NCBI GenBank assembly: GCA_965220265.1
Contig: CBDCPM010000001.1
Span: 1 to 64,000, forward strand
DNA length: 64,000 nucleotides
Origin: Bin87 sp965220265
GTDB taxonomy: Bacteria; Chloroflexota; Dehalococcoidia; Lucifugimonadales; UBA3495
Reading direction: 5' to 3'
Position numbers and translations under genes: made by a program. Positions 1 to 8,320 of this stretch are shown piece by piece. The notes beneath the pieces are model-generated. The model was not told the origin of the DNA. It saw only the letters and a program-made list of their open reading frames with translations, and did not search any database. Numbering within the stretch: the first letter of the stretch is position 1; each line of letters starts with the position of its first letter.

Positions 1-263
1 GCGACCACCCCTGGTCCAAGATCAGGCAGGGACACAAGCTGCTGCGTCTGGGCGACCGTTACACCGCCCAGCGCCTGGACGCCGCCTGTCAGCGGGCCCT
101 GGACGTCGACCTCATCGACGTCTACCGCGTGGAGCGCATCCTGGTCCAGGCTCTGGAAGAGGAAACCACGCCCCAACTGCCGCTGCCCCTGCCACCCGGC
201 CGCTTCGCTCGGCCCGGATGCGTCTTCGCCCAAAGCGACCCGTACCGCCGGAAGTCGGCCTGA
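1..263 (+). CDS. istA: IS21 transposase IstA, C-terminal end (cut by window edge)
   Basis: The frame is open from base 3 to the TGA at 261-263 and encodes about 86 residues, including KIRQGHKLLRLGDRY and AACQRALDVDLIDVYRVERIL, which resemble the C-terminal tail of IS21-family transposases. IstB follows 13 bases later in the same direction, the standard istA-istB order, and the stop codon TGA merges into the istB ribosome-binding site (TGAGGAGA). The catalytic DDE region lies outside the window, so intactness cannot be judged. Confidence 0.85.
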   Translation, partial: DHPWSKIRQGHKLLRLGDRYTAQRLDAACQRALDVDLIDVYRVERILVQALEEETTPQLPLPLPPGRFARPGCVFAQSDPYRRKSA

Positions 264-276
264 GGAGATTATACCC

Positions 277-1044
277 ATGACCCGCGTAACCGAACTCACC
301 CCTCTGCTCAAGCAACTCCGCCTGGGGCAAATGGCCGCCACGCTGCCCGAGCGCATCGCCCTGGCCCGTCGTGAACAGCTGGACTACGCCTCCTTCTTGG
401 AGATCGTCCTCAGTGATGAGGTCAACCGTCGTGCCCACCGGCGCATCGAAGTGCGCCTGAACGGCGCCGGTTTCGAGGAGACCTGCCGGCTGGAGGACTT
501 CGACTGGTCGGCGTCAATTACCCTGGATCGCCGATTGCTGGACGCCGTCTTCTCCCTGGAGTTTCTGGACAAGCACGAGCACGTCCTGCTGGTCGGACCA
601 GCCGGCGTCGGCAAGAGCTTCCTCGCTCAGGCCCTGGGATACTCGGCAGTACGCGCTGGACACACCGTGCGCTTCAGCCACGCCGACGATTTCTTCAGGG
701 CCATGGCACAGGCCAGAGTCGACAACTCCGTCGACCGCGCCTTCCGGTCCTTCCTCACCCCAGACCTGCTCATCCTCGATGACCTGGGCCTCCACCGGCT
801 CACCGCCCAGCAATCGGCGGATCTTTACGAGCTCATCCTCAACCGACACCGATCTTCCAGCTTCATCATCACCAGCAACCGGGCCGTGGACGAATGGCTC
901 AGCCTCTTCGACGATCCCATCCTCGGCAATAGCGCTCTCGACCGGCTGGCCAACGCCAGCTACCAGATCGTCATCGAAGGTACCAGCTACCGGGAACGGC
1001 TTTCGCCACACCGCGCCCTGCTCAGCAACCAAGGAGGTGATTGA
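277..1044 (+). CDS. istB: IS21-family helper ATPase IstB
   Basis: This is a DnaC-like AAA+ ATPase of 255 residues that assists the IstA transposase in target selection. A Walker A motif GPAGVGKS is at about residues 107-114 and a Walker B LLILDDLG at about 164-171. The C-terminal part ends in the usual IstB pattern SALDRLANASYQIVIEGTSYR. The length is normal for the family, and GAGGAG sits 9 bases before the ATG. It is paired with istA upstream and followed by IS21-type terminal repeats, so this looks like the intact right half of an element. Confidence 0.95.
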   Translation: MTRVTELTPLLKQLRLGQMAATLPERIALARREQLDYASFLEIVLSDEVNRRAHRRIEVRLNGAGFEETCRLEDFDWSASITLDRRLLDAVFSLEFLDKHEHVLLVGPAGVGKSFLAQALGYSAVRAGHTVRFSHADDFFRAMAQARVDNSVDRAFRSFLTPDLLILDDLGLHRLTAQQSADLYELILNRHRSSSFIITSNRAVDEWLSLFDDPILGNSALDRLANASYQIVIEGTSYRERLSPHRALLSNQGGD

Positions 1045-1092
1045 CCGGCTAACCACAACCTGATATTAGCAACATAACCACGCTTCCAGGGT

Positions 1093-1126
1093 GGGTCAAT
1101 GACTGTGGCAAACCCGGGTCAATGAC
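1093..1126. repeat. IS21 right-end repeats
   Basis: The 11-mer GGGTCAATGAC occurs at 1093-1103 and again at 1116-1126, just after istB. Paired copies of a short repeat near each end are typical of IS21 elements, where they are bound by the transposase. The exact tip of the element is probably near 1140, but no target duplication can be checked because the left end is outside the window. Confidence 0.6.
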
Positions 1127-1154
1127 CGCGTAAATTCACAGAGCGCCAGTGAAA

Positions 1155-2423
1155 CTAGAGAACGTTATTGAGTGAACGTCGAGATGCGAAGCCTGGGAAC
1201 ATGCGCATTCTGGGCAACCCAATGCGGTCATCTGGGGATAACCGTTTCAGACTCAAAGAACGGGGCTTACCCTGGGAATTCCGTATTTCGAACTCTCTTT
1301 GTCGAGCCAATTCTAGAACAACGTGATCAAGATCATGGAATCGCGCGGCGGTCCTGTTAGCCAACTCGTGGTGCATCGCCTCGACAGTAATGGGTCCTTC
1401 TGCAACCAAGGGGTAGAGCTCTACCGGCATGGAGTCGAGGAGTTGGTCCCGCAATTGGTTGGCTTCAAATTCTTCGAAATGAAACAGCGGCAATGTTCCA
1501 GAATTCAAAGCATCCCACCCCATCATGTCGAAGCTGCCAGAGCCATAGTGCTCGAAGGCGTTGAAGCTGTCCCAGTGGCACTGGATCATGACGTCGCGAG
1601 CTGTTGGGTGCCTCGAAAGGTGCAGGAACCACAATGCACGGCGCGACTGCTTGGGTCGGATGAAGAACGGCGTATCGTAGGTAGCTCCTGTATTGTCGTG
1701 AATATGCTGACGCATAACGCGCTGAGCAACCGCCCTGCCACCATCCTCGTTCCTGAGCCGCACCAGATCTTGAATTTGGGATTCCGTAAATTCCAGCGGA
1801 GCAGTGGCCCTGACCAACTGCGGTCGGTCTGCGAGATGATTTAGCAGCGAATCCGCTGCAAAGGTTAGGATGACCTCTGCTCTGGGCAACCGTGAAAAGA
1901 TGCGCTTGACCAGACCAGTCTCTATTTGCGAAAAGCCGGTCTGATCCAGAAGAAATATCGCGCGCCCGGCTCGGGGTTGGTGGTCAAGGATGCTGGCGAT
2001 AATATCGTCCGCTACATCTTCGAATGAGGCGTTTCTCACCCCGATATCGTCGCCATCAACCTGGTAACCGCGATCTGCCAGGGCTCTGCGCAGATGGTCA
2101 ATATGATCTGGATTGACATCAACAAAGTGAAACTTGCAGTCGAAGCGGAGGGATTTAGTTCGACCTTCATTTAGTCGGTGTTGGGCTTTGCAACTCTCCT
2201 CCAGCATGATCAGGGGAGTGCCTGAGATGATGTGGTCACCGTCGCGGAATATGCCACCGCCGGCGAACCCGTCCACCAAGTCCAGCTTGAATTCATCTCG
2301 AGCCGGGATGGAACCCAACCGGTCCAAATACCGGGCCAGATAAAGGCGAAGTACTTGAAGTTTGGCCCTGCTATGTTCCTCGATCACGGGCGGGGGCGAA
2401 TCAAGATGCCATGTGAAGGGCAT
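1155..2423 (-). CDS. Three-Cys-motif partner protein TcmP, copy 1
   Basis: This 422-residue protein belongs to the three-Cys-motif partner (TcmP) family, which is found next to CX6CX2C proteins. DGFAGGG at residues 51-57, the acidic FVDVNPDH at 100-107 and LLDQTGF at about 158-164 resemble motifs I, II and IV of class I SAM-dependent methyltransferases, so a Rossmann-type methyltransferase fold is my inference; the family's reaction is not known to me. The start is the ATG at 2423 (MPFTWHLDSPP), because GGAG precedes it by 7 bases and copy 2 starts the same way. It overlaps the end of the DUF5131 gene by 23 bases, implying translational coupling. A close relative is at 42145-43395. Confidence 0.85.
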   Translation of the reverse strand: MPFTWHLDSPPPVIEEHSRAKLQVLRLYLARYLDRLGSIPARDEFKLDLVDGFAGGGIFRDGDHIISGTPLIMLEESCKAQHRLNEGRTKSLRFDCKFHFVDVNPDHIDHLRRALADRGYQVDGDDIGVRNASFEDVADDIIASILDHQPRAGRAIFLLDQTGFSQIETGLVKRIFSRLPRAEVILTFAADSLLNHLADRPQLVRATAPLEFTESQIQDLVRLRNEDGGRAVAQRVMRQHIHDNTGATYDTPFFIRPKQSRRALWFLHLSRHPTARDVMIQCHWDSFNAFEHYGSGSFDMMGWDALNSGTLPLFHFEEFEANQLRDQLLDSMPVELYPLVAEGPITVEAMHHELANRTAARFHDLDHVVLELARQREFEIRNSQGKPRSLSLKRLSPDDRIGLPRMRMFPGFASRRSLNNVL

Positions 2424-3162
2424 AGCCTTTCTCCAGGTCGGGGTATGGGGGCTTGGCGTTGTGTTCAACGCCTTCCAGAAGTCGACCTCCAGATTTCGGG
2501 GTTCGGCCGCCCCACTGCTTGAAAAAGAAATAAATGCCTTGCTCCTCGCAGAGGTCTCTTATGTCCACGACCCAAGGTAATTTCATGGGTCGTGCTCCCG
2601 GGCCACTCTCACCACCCACGATAACCCAGTCGATACCATCCAGATTGATTTCTCCCAGATGCTCCAGTAGCGGTTCTATGGACAAAAAGCGTAGCGCAAC
2701 CGGAGCCTGTTGAAGGTGCCGGATACGAGCCGTGGCCAGATGATCTTCGATTGAAACGCCGCACCAGATATGAGGAGGCGCGCCACGGTCGCCGTACCTA
2801 CTACGCAAATAATCCAGCATCAACGAACTCCGCTTCGTGAGTACCTGGAAGACATGCCGGTCCGCCGCTTCCATAGTGTCGAACACCCTGTCTATAAACT
2901 CGCGTGGCACGTCTTTATGGAAAAGGTCGCTCATCGAATTCACAAACACCATCCGCGGCGCTCTCCAACTGAGCGGTTGGGATAGACGATCAGGGCGGAG
3001 CGTAAGGTCAAAACCAATTTCGTACGGGTGCCCCGGGGTGCCCCGGAACCGTTCGGCAAACCTCTCGGCATAGCAGTTGTCGCATCCGCGCGTGACCTTG
3101 GTGCAACCGGTCACGGGATTCCAGGTTGCGTCCGTCCATTCGATCGAGGATTTTGCGCCCAT
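2401..3162 (-). CDS. DUF5131 / phage Gp37-Gp68-like three-Cys-motif protein, copy 1
   Basis: A 253-residue protein with the N-terminal sequence SIEWTDATWNPVTGC and three cysteines at positions 20, 27 and 30 (CX6CX2C). This spacing resembles, but is not identical to, the CX3CX2C iron-sulphur motif of radical SAM enzymes. The family is annotated as phage Gp37/Gp68 or DUF5131, of unknown function. FLSIEPLL and WVIVGGESGP are conserved in both copies in this window. It is first in a two-gene unit and overlaps TcmP. No strong Shine-Dalgarno is seen before the ATG. The second copy is at 41406-42167. Confidence 0.88.
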   Translation of the reverse strand: MGAKSSIEWTDATWNPVTGCTKVTRGCDNCYAERFAERFRGTPGHPYEIGFDLTLRPDRLSQPLSWRAPRMVFVNSMSDLFHKDVPREFIDRVFDTMEAADRHVFQVLTKRSSLMLDYLRSRYGDRGAPPHIWCGVSIEDHLATARIRHLQQAPVALRFLSIEPLLEHLGEINLDGIDWVIVGGESGPGARPMKLPWVVDIRDLCEEQGIYFFFKQWGGRTPKSGGRLLEGVEHNAKPPYPDLEKGYALHMAS

Positions 3163-3337
3163 AATGCTGTTTACCGTAAGACCCTAACGTAGGTACCCTA
3201 AGTATGCGAGATCAGAATAAATTGCGGGCTTCCGCCAAGATTTCCGACAGTTTGGTATCCGTCAGCCGGCCCACCGGTTCTCCGAACAAGCTCTCGTGCA
3301 ACGTGTGCAAACGGCTGGGACGCGCCGCTGTTGCGTT

Positions 3338-3778
3338 CTAATTCCCCTTCATGCATGTCGTCTGCCGTAATCTCGATGTCACCCGATCGTTGACGACGGG
3401 CCGGGTCATGTCAGCCCGCATGGCCTCTCGGCTGTTCTGGAAGAGCACGGCAGTTTGGGAATCCTCAAAGATTATGTTGTCCCGCGGATACCCACGGTTG
3501 AACTTAGCCTGTATCTCAGCGTCCAGGTCGTCGTGGAGGTCCTTGGATTCCCAAAAGCCGCGCGCCATGCGGAGAGCGTCCTTGATGGTGCCGTCAGGGA
3601 TGCCCGACGCCGCCGACAGTTCGGGCACCAAGACCAGCTTTTCCCGATGGTCGCGGCAGTAGGCTGCTAGGCAGTTCTGAAAGGCCGGTCGGATATTCAG
3701 CTCATTGTCAGATCTGCCGAATGCGATCGGCTCCTGCAGCTCTTCACGGTAGCGCTCGATGTGCGGATACGTCGCCAT
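3338..3778 (-). pseudogene. Type ISP-like DNA methyltransferase/restriction protein, N-terminal fragment
   Basis: The first about 125 residues resemble the N-terminus of single-chain type ISP or Eco57I-like restriction-modification proteins: IRPAFQNCLAAYCRD, LVPELSA, DALRMARGFWESKD, then DNIIFEDSQTAVLFQN. After that the frame runs into unrelated sequence and stops. The full family is more than 900 residues, so helicase or methylase domains are missing. Just downstream (3192-3335) another minus-strand frame ends RLHTLHESLFGEPVGRLTD...EARNLF, which looks like the tail of a different or deleted gene, so this is a deletion scar beside the DUF5131-TcmP pair. The assignment is by eye. Confidence 0.55.
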
Positions 3779-4036
3779 GAGGCAATTATAGACGACTGGA
3801 CCTGGAGGACGGTGGGCCGGTATCCGCAGGAACGTTTTGGGTTGGCGCTGAGCCGCAGTCGTTCCGTGTCATCTATTCCTGCCGAATCCTGTAGCCTCAT
3901 TCAGATTTGCGTCGGGTAACGTATTTGTTGAGGCAATGCGCGTAGCGGATATGGCATTCGAACCGGTTTCGTAAGAGAGCTAGTGCAGGTAGGATCGATT
4001 GGCGTCAAAAAGTTGACTATTTGGAGGCATCGCAAC

Positions 4037-4453
4037 ATGGGACAGTGGTTGAAGAGACATGGAATGGAGGTATTCCTCTGTGCCTACATCTTGTCGAGTG
4101 CCGGAATTCTGATTTGGGACTCGCGACAAGATGATAAATCACTAATCATGACCTTCCTTCAGAGCTTGCTAGACCTAATCGTCAGAGACTTACCAGACAA
4201 CGCGTTGTCGATTGGTCTACCGGTGGCAGCCGGGGTCCTGTTCGCTGAATGGCTGAGTTCCCGGTCGACGGGGAAGTCTTTGCAACAGGCGGTCGACTAT
4301 CTCGAGCAGTCGAATCAGCAACTTGTTCAGACGGTCGCAAATCAGCAATTACTAATCGACCAACTCCAAATCTTGAATCGGCAGTTTAGGCAGATTCCAT
4401 CAAGACATGGGAGGAAGAAGCGTCGGAGACAGCAAGGACGTTATCGACAGTAA
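4037..4453 (+). CDS. Small membrane protein with coiled coil
   Basis: I do not recognise this family. From the ATG at 4037 (GGAGG 9 bases upstream) it encodes 138 residues: a hydrophobic segment FLCAYILSSAGILIW near residues 13-27, a second one around ALSIGLPVAAGVLFAEWL, then a glutamine-rich coiled coil (LEQSNQQLVQTVANQQLL) and a basic tail. It could be a membrane-anchored oligomer. It ends tail-to-tail with the AAA ATPase at 6174-8300, now separated from it by an IS1380 insertion; its TAA lies inside the apparent target duplication. Confidence 0.55.
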   Translation: MGQWLKRHGMEVFLCAYILSSAGILIWDSRQDDKSLIMTFLQSLLDLIVRDLPDNALSIGLPVAAGVLFAEWLSSRSTGKSLQQAVDYLEQSNQQLVQTVANQQLLIDQLQILNRQFRQIPSRHGRKKRRRQQGRYRQ

Positions 4454-6180
4454 ACACCTAAGCCCGAATCCACCGAAACGATGAGTGTGGCGTCGTGGTG
4501 ATGGGATAAGAGAGTGCTCCCGGCTTCGGGGATAATGGTTTGTAAAACAGAAAACCACCCTGAAACAAGGAGCACCCAACGGATGCTACCACGCAACGAC
4601 CCCGACCGCATCCGAGTCGCCTTTGATGACCACCGCCTGGTGGCCAATGCCAGACTGCTGCTTCCGGTCACTCTGGCCCAGCGCCTGGGTCTGGGTGACC
4701 TGGTTGACCGCCACGTTGACCTGGGCCGCGCTCCTGGCCGAGCCAACGCGGGAGACAAGCTGCTGACCCTGGTGGCGTCGGCGCTGGCTGGTGGAGACTG
4801 CATTGACGACACCGACGCGCTGCGCGCTGGTCGAACCGAGCAGCTACTGGGCTGCGTGGTCAAGGCGCCATCCACGCTGGGTATCTTTCTGCGCAGCTTC
4901 CGTTGAGGCCACGTCCGGCAGTTGGACCGGGTGAGCCGGGAGCTGCTGGCCCGGGCCTAGGCGGCTGGTGCGGGACCGGGCGATGATCCGTTGACCATCG
5001 ACCTGGACTCCACCGTCTGCGAGACCTACGGGCTGGCCAAGGAGGGCGCACAGCGCCACAACTATGCCGGCCAGCGGGGCTATCACCCGCTCTTCGCCGT
5101 GGCCGCGGGCACCGGCGAGGTACTGATGGCACGGCTGCGCAAGGGACGAGCGAACACCGCTCGGGGTGCCGCCCATTTCCTACGGGAGACGGTGAGCCGC
5201 GTGCACTATGCCGGAGCCACCGGTCAACTCACCATGCGGGCCGACAGCGGCTTCTACACCCACGCCATCGTCGCCGTCTGCCGCAAGCTCGGTGTCCGCT
5301 TCTCCATCACCATCCCACAGCACCAGAGCGTGCGCAACATCATCGAGGCCATTCTCGAAGCAGACTGGACGCCCATCCCGTACTGGATGGAAGGCGCCGC
5401 CGATATGGCCGAGACTGAATACACACCGTTTGGCAGTGAGCCCGACGCCGTGCCGGTACGTCTCATCGTCCGGAGGGTGAAGCCCACGCCCGGCTCTCAA
5501 CTGGCCCTCTTCATCAGCTACAGCTATCACGCCTTAATCACTGATCGGGAGGGCGACACCCTGGACCTGGAGGCCGACCATCGTCGCCACGCCGAGATCG
5601 AGAATGCCATCCGCGAACTGAAGTACGGCGTGGGGCTCAACCATCTGCCATCGGGCCGCTTTCCCGCCAACGCCGCCTGGCTGGCCGTACAAGTAATGGC
5701 CTACAACCTGGCTCGCTGGACAACGCGCATCGGTCTGGGCGAGCCGGTGGCAACCGCCAAGACCTTGCGGCGACGCTTCTTCTCCCTGGCCGGACGGCTC
5801 ACCCGCAAGGCGCGGCGCCTCACTCTGCATCTGCCCCAGGACTGGCCCTGGCAAAACCAGTTCAGTCGTGCCCAGGCACGATTGCGCGCGCTGCCATTCC
5901 CGACCTGACCGTGCCCACCGCGTCTGCCGGTCCGCCGCACGACCCAATCGCCGGCCGGATCTGCGCCAGGCTGGGCCCCGCGTGTCTCCGACGGCAACCT
6001 CACCGGCCGATCTCCCCCACCGCCAGCGCTGACAGCGGCCGCCTTCCCCTTGGCGTGGTCACCACGCCCTGCGCCCAGCCGGATTGGAGCAGGTCAAGAC
6101 TACCCCGTCTCTATCCGGCACGTCTCAGCCCTTCCCTCCTCAAGGTGGCTACATCCTTTCGGTGGGTTAGGGGTTAAACA
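4451..6180. mobile_element. IS1380-family element, inactivated
   Basis: TAAACA occurs directly outside both ends (4451-4456 and 6175-6180), a plausible 5-6 bp target duplication. The left end CCTAAGCCCGAATCCACCG resembles the reverse complement of the right end (CCCCTAACCCACCG), allowing a small deletion. The only gene is a transposase with two internal stops, so the copy cannot move itself. Joining the flanks across one TAAACA restores a minus-strand frame ending Asp-Pro-Val-Val-Tyr-Cys-Arg-stop for the neighbouring ATPase. A second remnant of the same family ends near 33482. Confidence 0.75.
4583..5908 (+). pseudogene. IS1380 transposase with two in-frame stops
   Basis: The reading frame from ATG 4583 to TGA 5908 encodes a DDE transposase of about 440 residues: LTIDLDSTVCETYG, the second acidic region LTMRADSGFY, and HAEIENAIRELKYGVGLNHLPSG near the C-terminus. 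It is broken by TGA at 4904-4906 and TAG at 4958-4960, both in the same frame; each is one base from TGG (Trp). Everything after the stops is otherwise well preserved, so inactivation may be recent. Read-through is possible but unsupported. Confidence 0.9.
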
Positions 6181-8300
6181 ACGGGATCATTCTTTCGTGA
6201 GCACCGCCTGGATCTTCCAAGATCCAGCAGAGGCGACGCAGCCCGGGCTGCCTGTATTTTCCTGAACGTGCCGAACCCAGTTCTGATATCCTGCGCGACT
6301 TCCTGTATCTCCTGGGCAACAGACGTCTCTTGGCCAAGTTCATTGCGCAACGCCACCTCTATCGGCAACAGTGCATAACCTATGGGCGAATCTTCAATCA
6401 GTTCAAGCGCCTCGCTGGGATCTACGCTGGCTATGAACTCGAGCAGTACTTGCATGCTCTGTGGGCCCATTGGGTTGCCGCCCACAAATGTCGGGTTGGC
6501 GAGTAAGTCAACTGCCTCGACCTCGCTGAGGGTGAGACCATTGCTGGCTACCAGCTGGCCCTTTATGGTGAGCGCCAACATCATGAAAAAATGCCCGTCG
6601 TCAGTTTCGGGCGGCAAACCCTGCGCCAGGAGTTCGTCTATTTCACGGAGTACGTCATGCATTCTTCCAAGCTGCAAGAGGCCGATGATTTCCAAAAGGC
6701 CGAGCCCCCAGACAGACGAGTCAGAATCTTCGCCGGCCAAGAGCTCAACGAAGCCGTCCACGCGACGGGGGTCCGTAGTCTGCGTGGACGGCGCACCCTT
6801 AGCGTAACTGGCCCAACCCTCGTCGACCCGACCGAGCCGGCACAGTAGTACTCCTTTACGTACCAGCGCCACGGCTTCGGCTATCACCATCTCGGGTGCA
6901 TCCCTGCCACCGAAATTGCGGATCACCTCGTCATAACGATCCAGAGCAATCTGAATATTGCCCTCTCCAGCCAGAGTACGCGCCTCTGCGAGCAGTACAT
7001 CGGCAATCGGTACGGCAACGTCCAGGGTGTCAAACTCCGACAGGTCGACCAGCATCTTGAATGCCGCGTGTTGAAGCTCCCTCAGCCATGGGTTGGCGCC
7101 GTCCGAGGCTCGAACCATGCCAACTCCGATATTCACCAGGTCAGTCGGCGAATAGTAACTCGCCATAAATCTGATCAGCGCCTCGACAACCTGGCTCTCG
7201 CCGCTGGGACGTCGGAGGAGGTAGTAAATGTTGTACATCCGCTCCGTGAGATAGTACTGCCGTCGCCGGGCGGTTCCGCCCTCAATCGCCACTGCGCCGC
7301 GCTCGACCAGCCGGTTGAGCTGAGCGCTGCACTTGTGGACATCTACCCGCGCCAGCTGGGCTACCTCACGGGCCGTCGCGGGTTTCCACAGCCTCGCCAG
7401 CGCCAGGTACACGCGTCTCTCCTGCCGGGGCAGCGCGTCAAGGTGGCTTTTGAAATATTCCGTGTGCTCATCCACCAAGTCGAGCAGGTTGTCCATCAGT
7501 TCGCCGAACGAATACGCCGTTTCAAAACCCGCTATAACCGAGATCAGGCGCGGGTTTCCTCCCGTCAGAATCTGGAGCGGCCGGACCGGCTGTGTTCCGG
7601 CCGGTTGACCCGACACCGTCGACCAAAGCGTTTCACATTCGCCGGTGTCCAGGGGACGCAGCGTGATCACGCGGAACAGGTCATAAAGAGCGTGTTCGGG
7701 ATGGTCTATCTCCGCAAACCGGCTGGTTGCGCTCCCCAGGAGAAAGATTCTGGGTTCGGTCTGGAGCGTCTTGCGGAGCCGCCACCCCAGGTAAGGGTCG
7801 GACATCTCCGCGAAGAGCATATTCAGGTTTTCCACGATCAGCAGCAGTCGCTTGCCCTGCCGGTCGGCAAAATCCAGCAGCGAGCCCAGGCATCGCTCCG
7901 CCAGGGCGCGGTCGTCCTCCAGGGGCATGGACCTGAGGTCGATGTAACTCAGCCTCAGGTCGTCCCGCTCCGCCGCGGGCGCCTGTTCGGCAAGGAGGCC
8001 AAGGCACTCCAACCAGAATTCCCCGGTCGTGGCGACCTCATAGCTCTCTTCGGCAAAGACTATGGGAAACAGCCCAGCTAAGGCCGCTTCCCGGCGCACC
8101 TCGGCGGCGACGCGCAACAGCAGATGAGTTTTGCCGCTGCCGCGCGGTCCGATCACGACCGTGTGCGCGTTTGAACTCGCGCCGGTGTCACCCAGCGTCT
8201 CAATGATCGACTCGAATTCTGCCGTCCGGACGCAGAACGAGAAGATCAGCTCATCGTCGGTGAGGAAGCCAGGATTGTATTTCTTGATATTCAGAGCCAT
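6174..8300 (-). CDS. AAA ATPase with winged-helix and helical repeat C-terminus
   Basis: A 708-residue STAND-like ATPase. Walker A is GPRGSGKT at residues 51-58, and a Walker B-like strand RLLLIVEN is at 151-158. A winged-helix segment follows (TAREVAQLARVDVHKCSAQLNRL, then an invariant-looking RRRQYYLTERMYNIYYLLRR), and then a long helical region that may be TPR-like. It starts 20 bases after the stop of a second ATPase, so the two form an operon. The IS1380 insertion replaced only the last three residues (Tyr-Cys-Arg) with an immediate stop, so the protein should still work. Function is unknown; such ATPase pairs often occur in defence or signalling loci. Confidence 0.8.
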   Translation of the reverse strand: MALNIKKYNPGFLTDDELIFSFCVRTAEFESIIETLGDTGASSNAHTVVIGPRGSGKTHLLLRVAAEVRREAALAGLFPIVFAEESYEVATTGEFWLECLGLLAEQAPAAERDDLRLSYIDLRSMPLEDDRALAERCLGSLLDFADRQGKRLLLIVENLNMLFAEMSDPYLGWRLRKTLQTEPRIFLLGSATSRFAEIDHPEHALYDLFRVITLRPLDTGECETLWSTVSGQPAGTQPVRPLQILTGGNPRLISVIAGFETAYSFGELMDNLLDLVDEHTEYFKSHLDALPRQERRVYLALARLWKPATAREVAQLARVDVHKCSAQLNRLVERGAVAIEGGTARRRQYYLTERMYNIYYLLRRPSGESQVVEALIRFMASYYSPTDLVNIGVGMVRASDGANPWLRELQHAAFKMLVDLSEFDTLDVAVPIADVLLAEARTLAGEGNIQIALDRYDEVIRNFGGRDAPEMVIAEAVALVRKGVLLCRLGRVDEGWASYAKGAPSTQTTDPRRVDGFVELLAGEDSDSSVWGLGLLEIIGLLQLGRMHDVLREIDELLAQGLPPETDDGHFFMMLALTIKGQLVASNGLTLSEVEAVDLLANPTFVGGNPMGPQSMQVLLEFIASVDPSEALELIEDSPIGYALLPIEVALRNELGQETSVAQEIQEVAQDIRTGFGTFRKIQAARAASPLLDLGRSRRCSRKNDPVV

Positions 8301-8320
8301 CGGCCACCACTGGCATCAAC

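Noticed and set aside
7068..8081. 337-residue plus-strand frame opposite the 708-residue ATPase
   Set aside because: It is antisense to conserved P-loop and winged-helix motifs and lacks any domain of its own.
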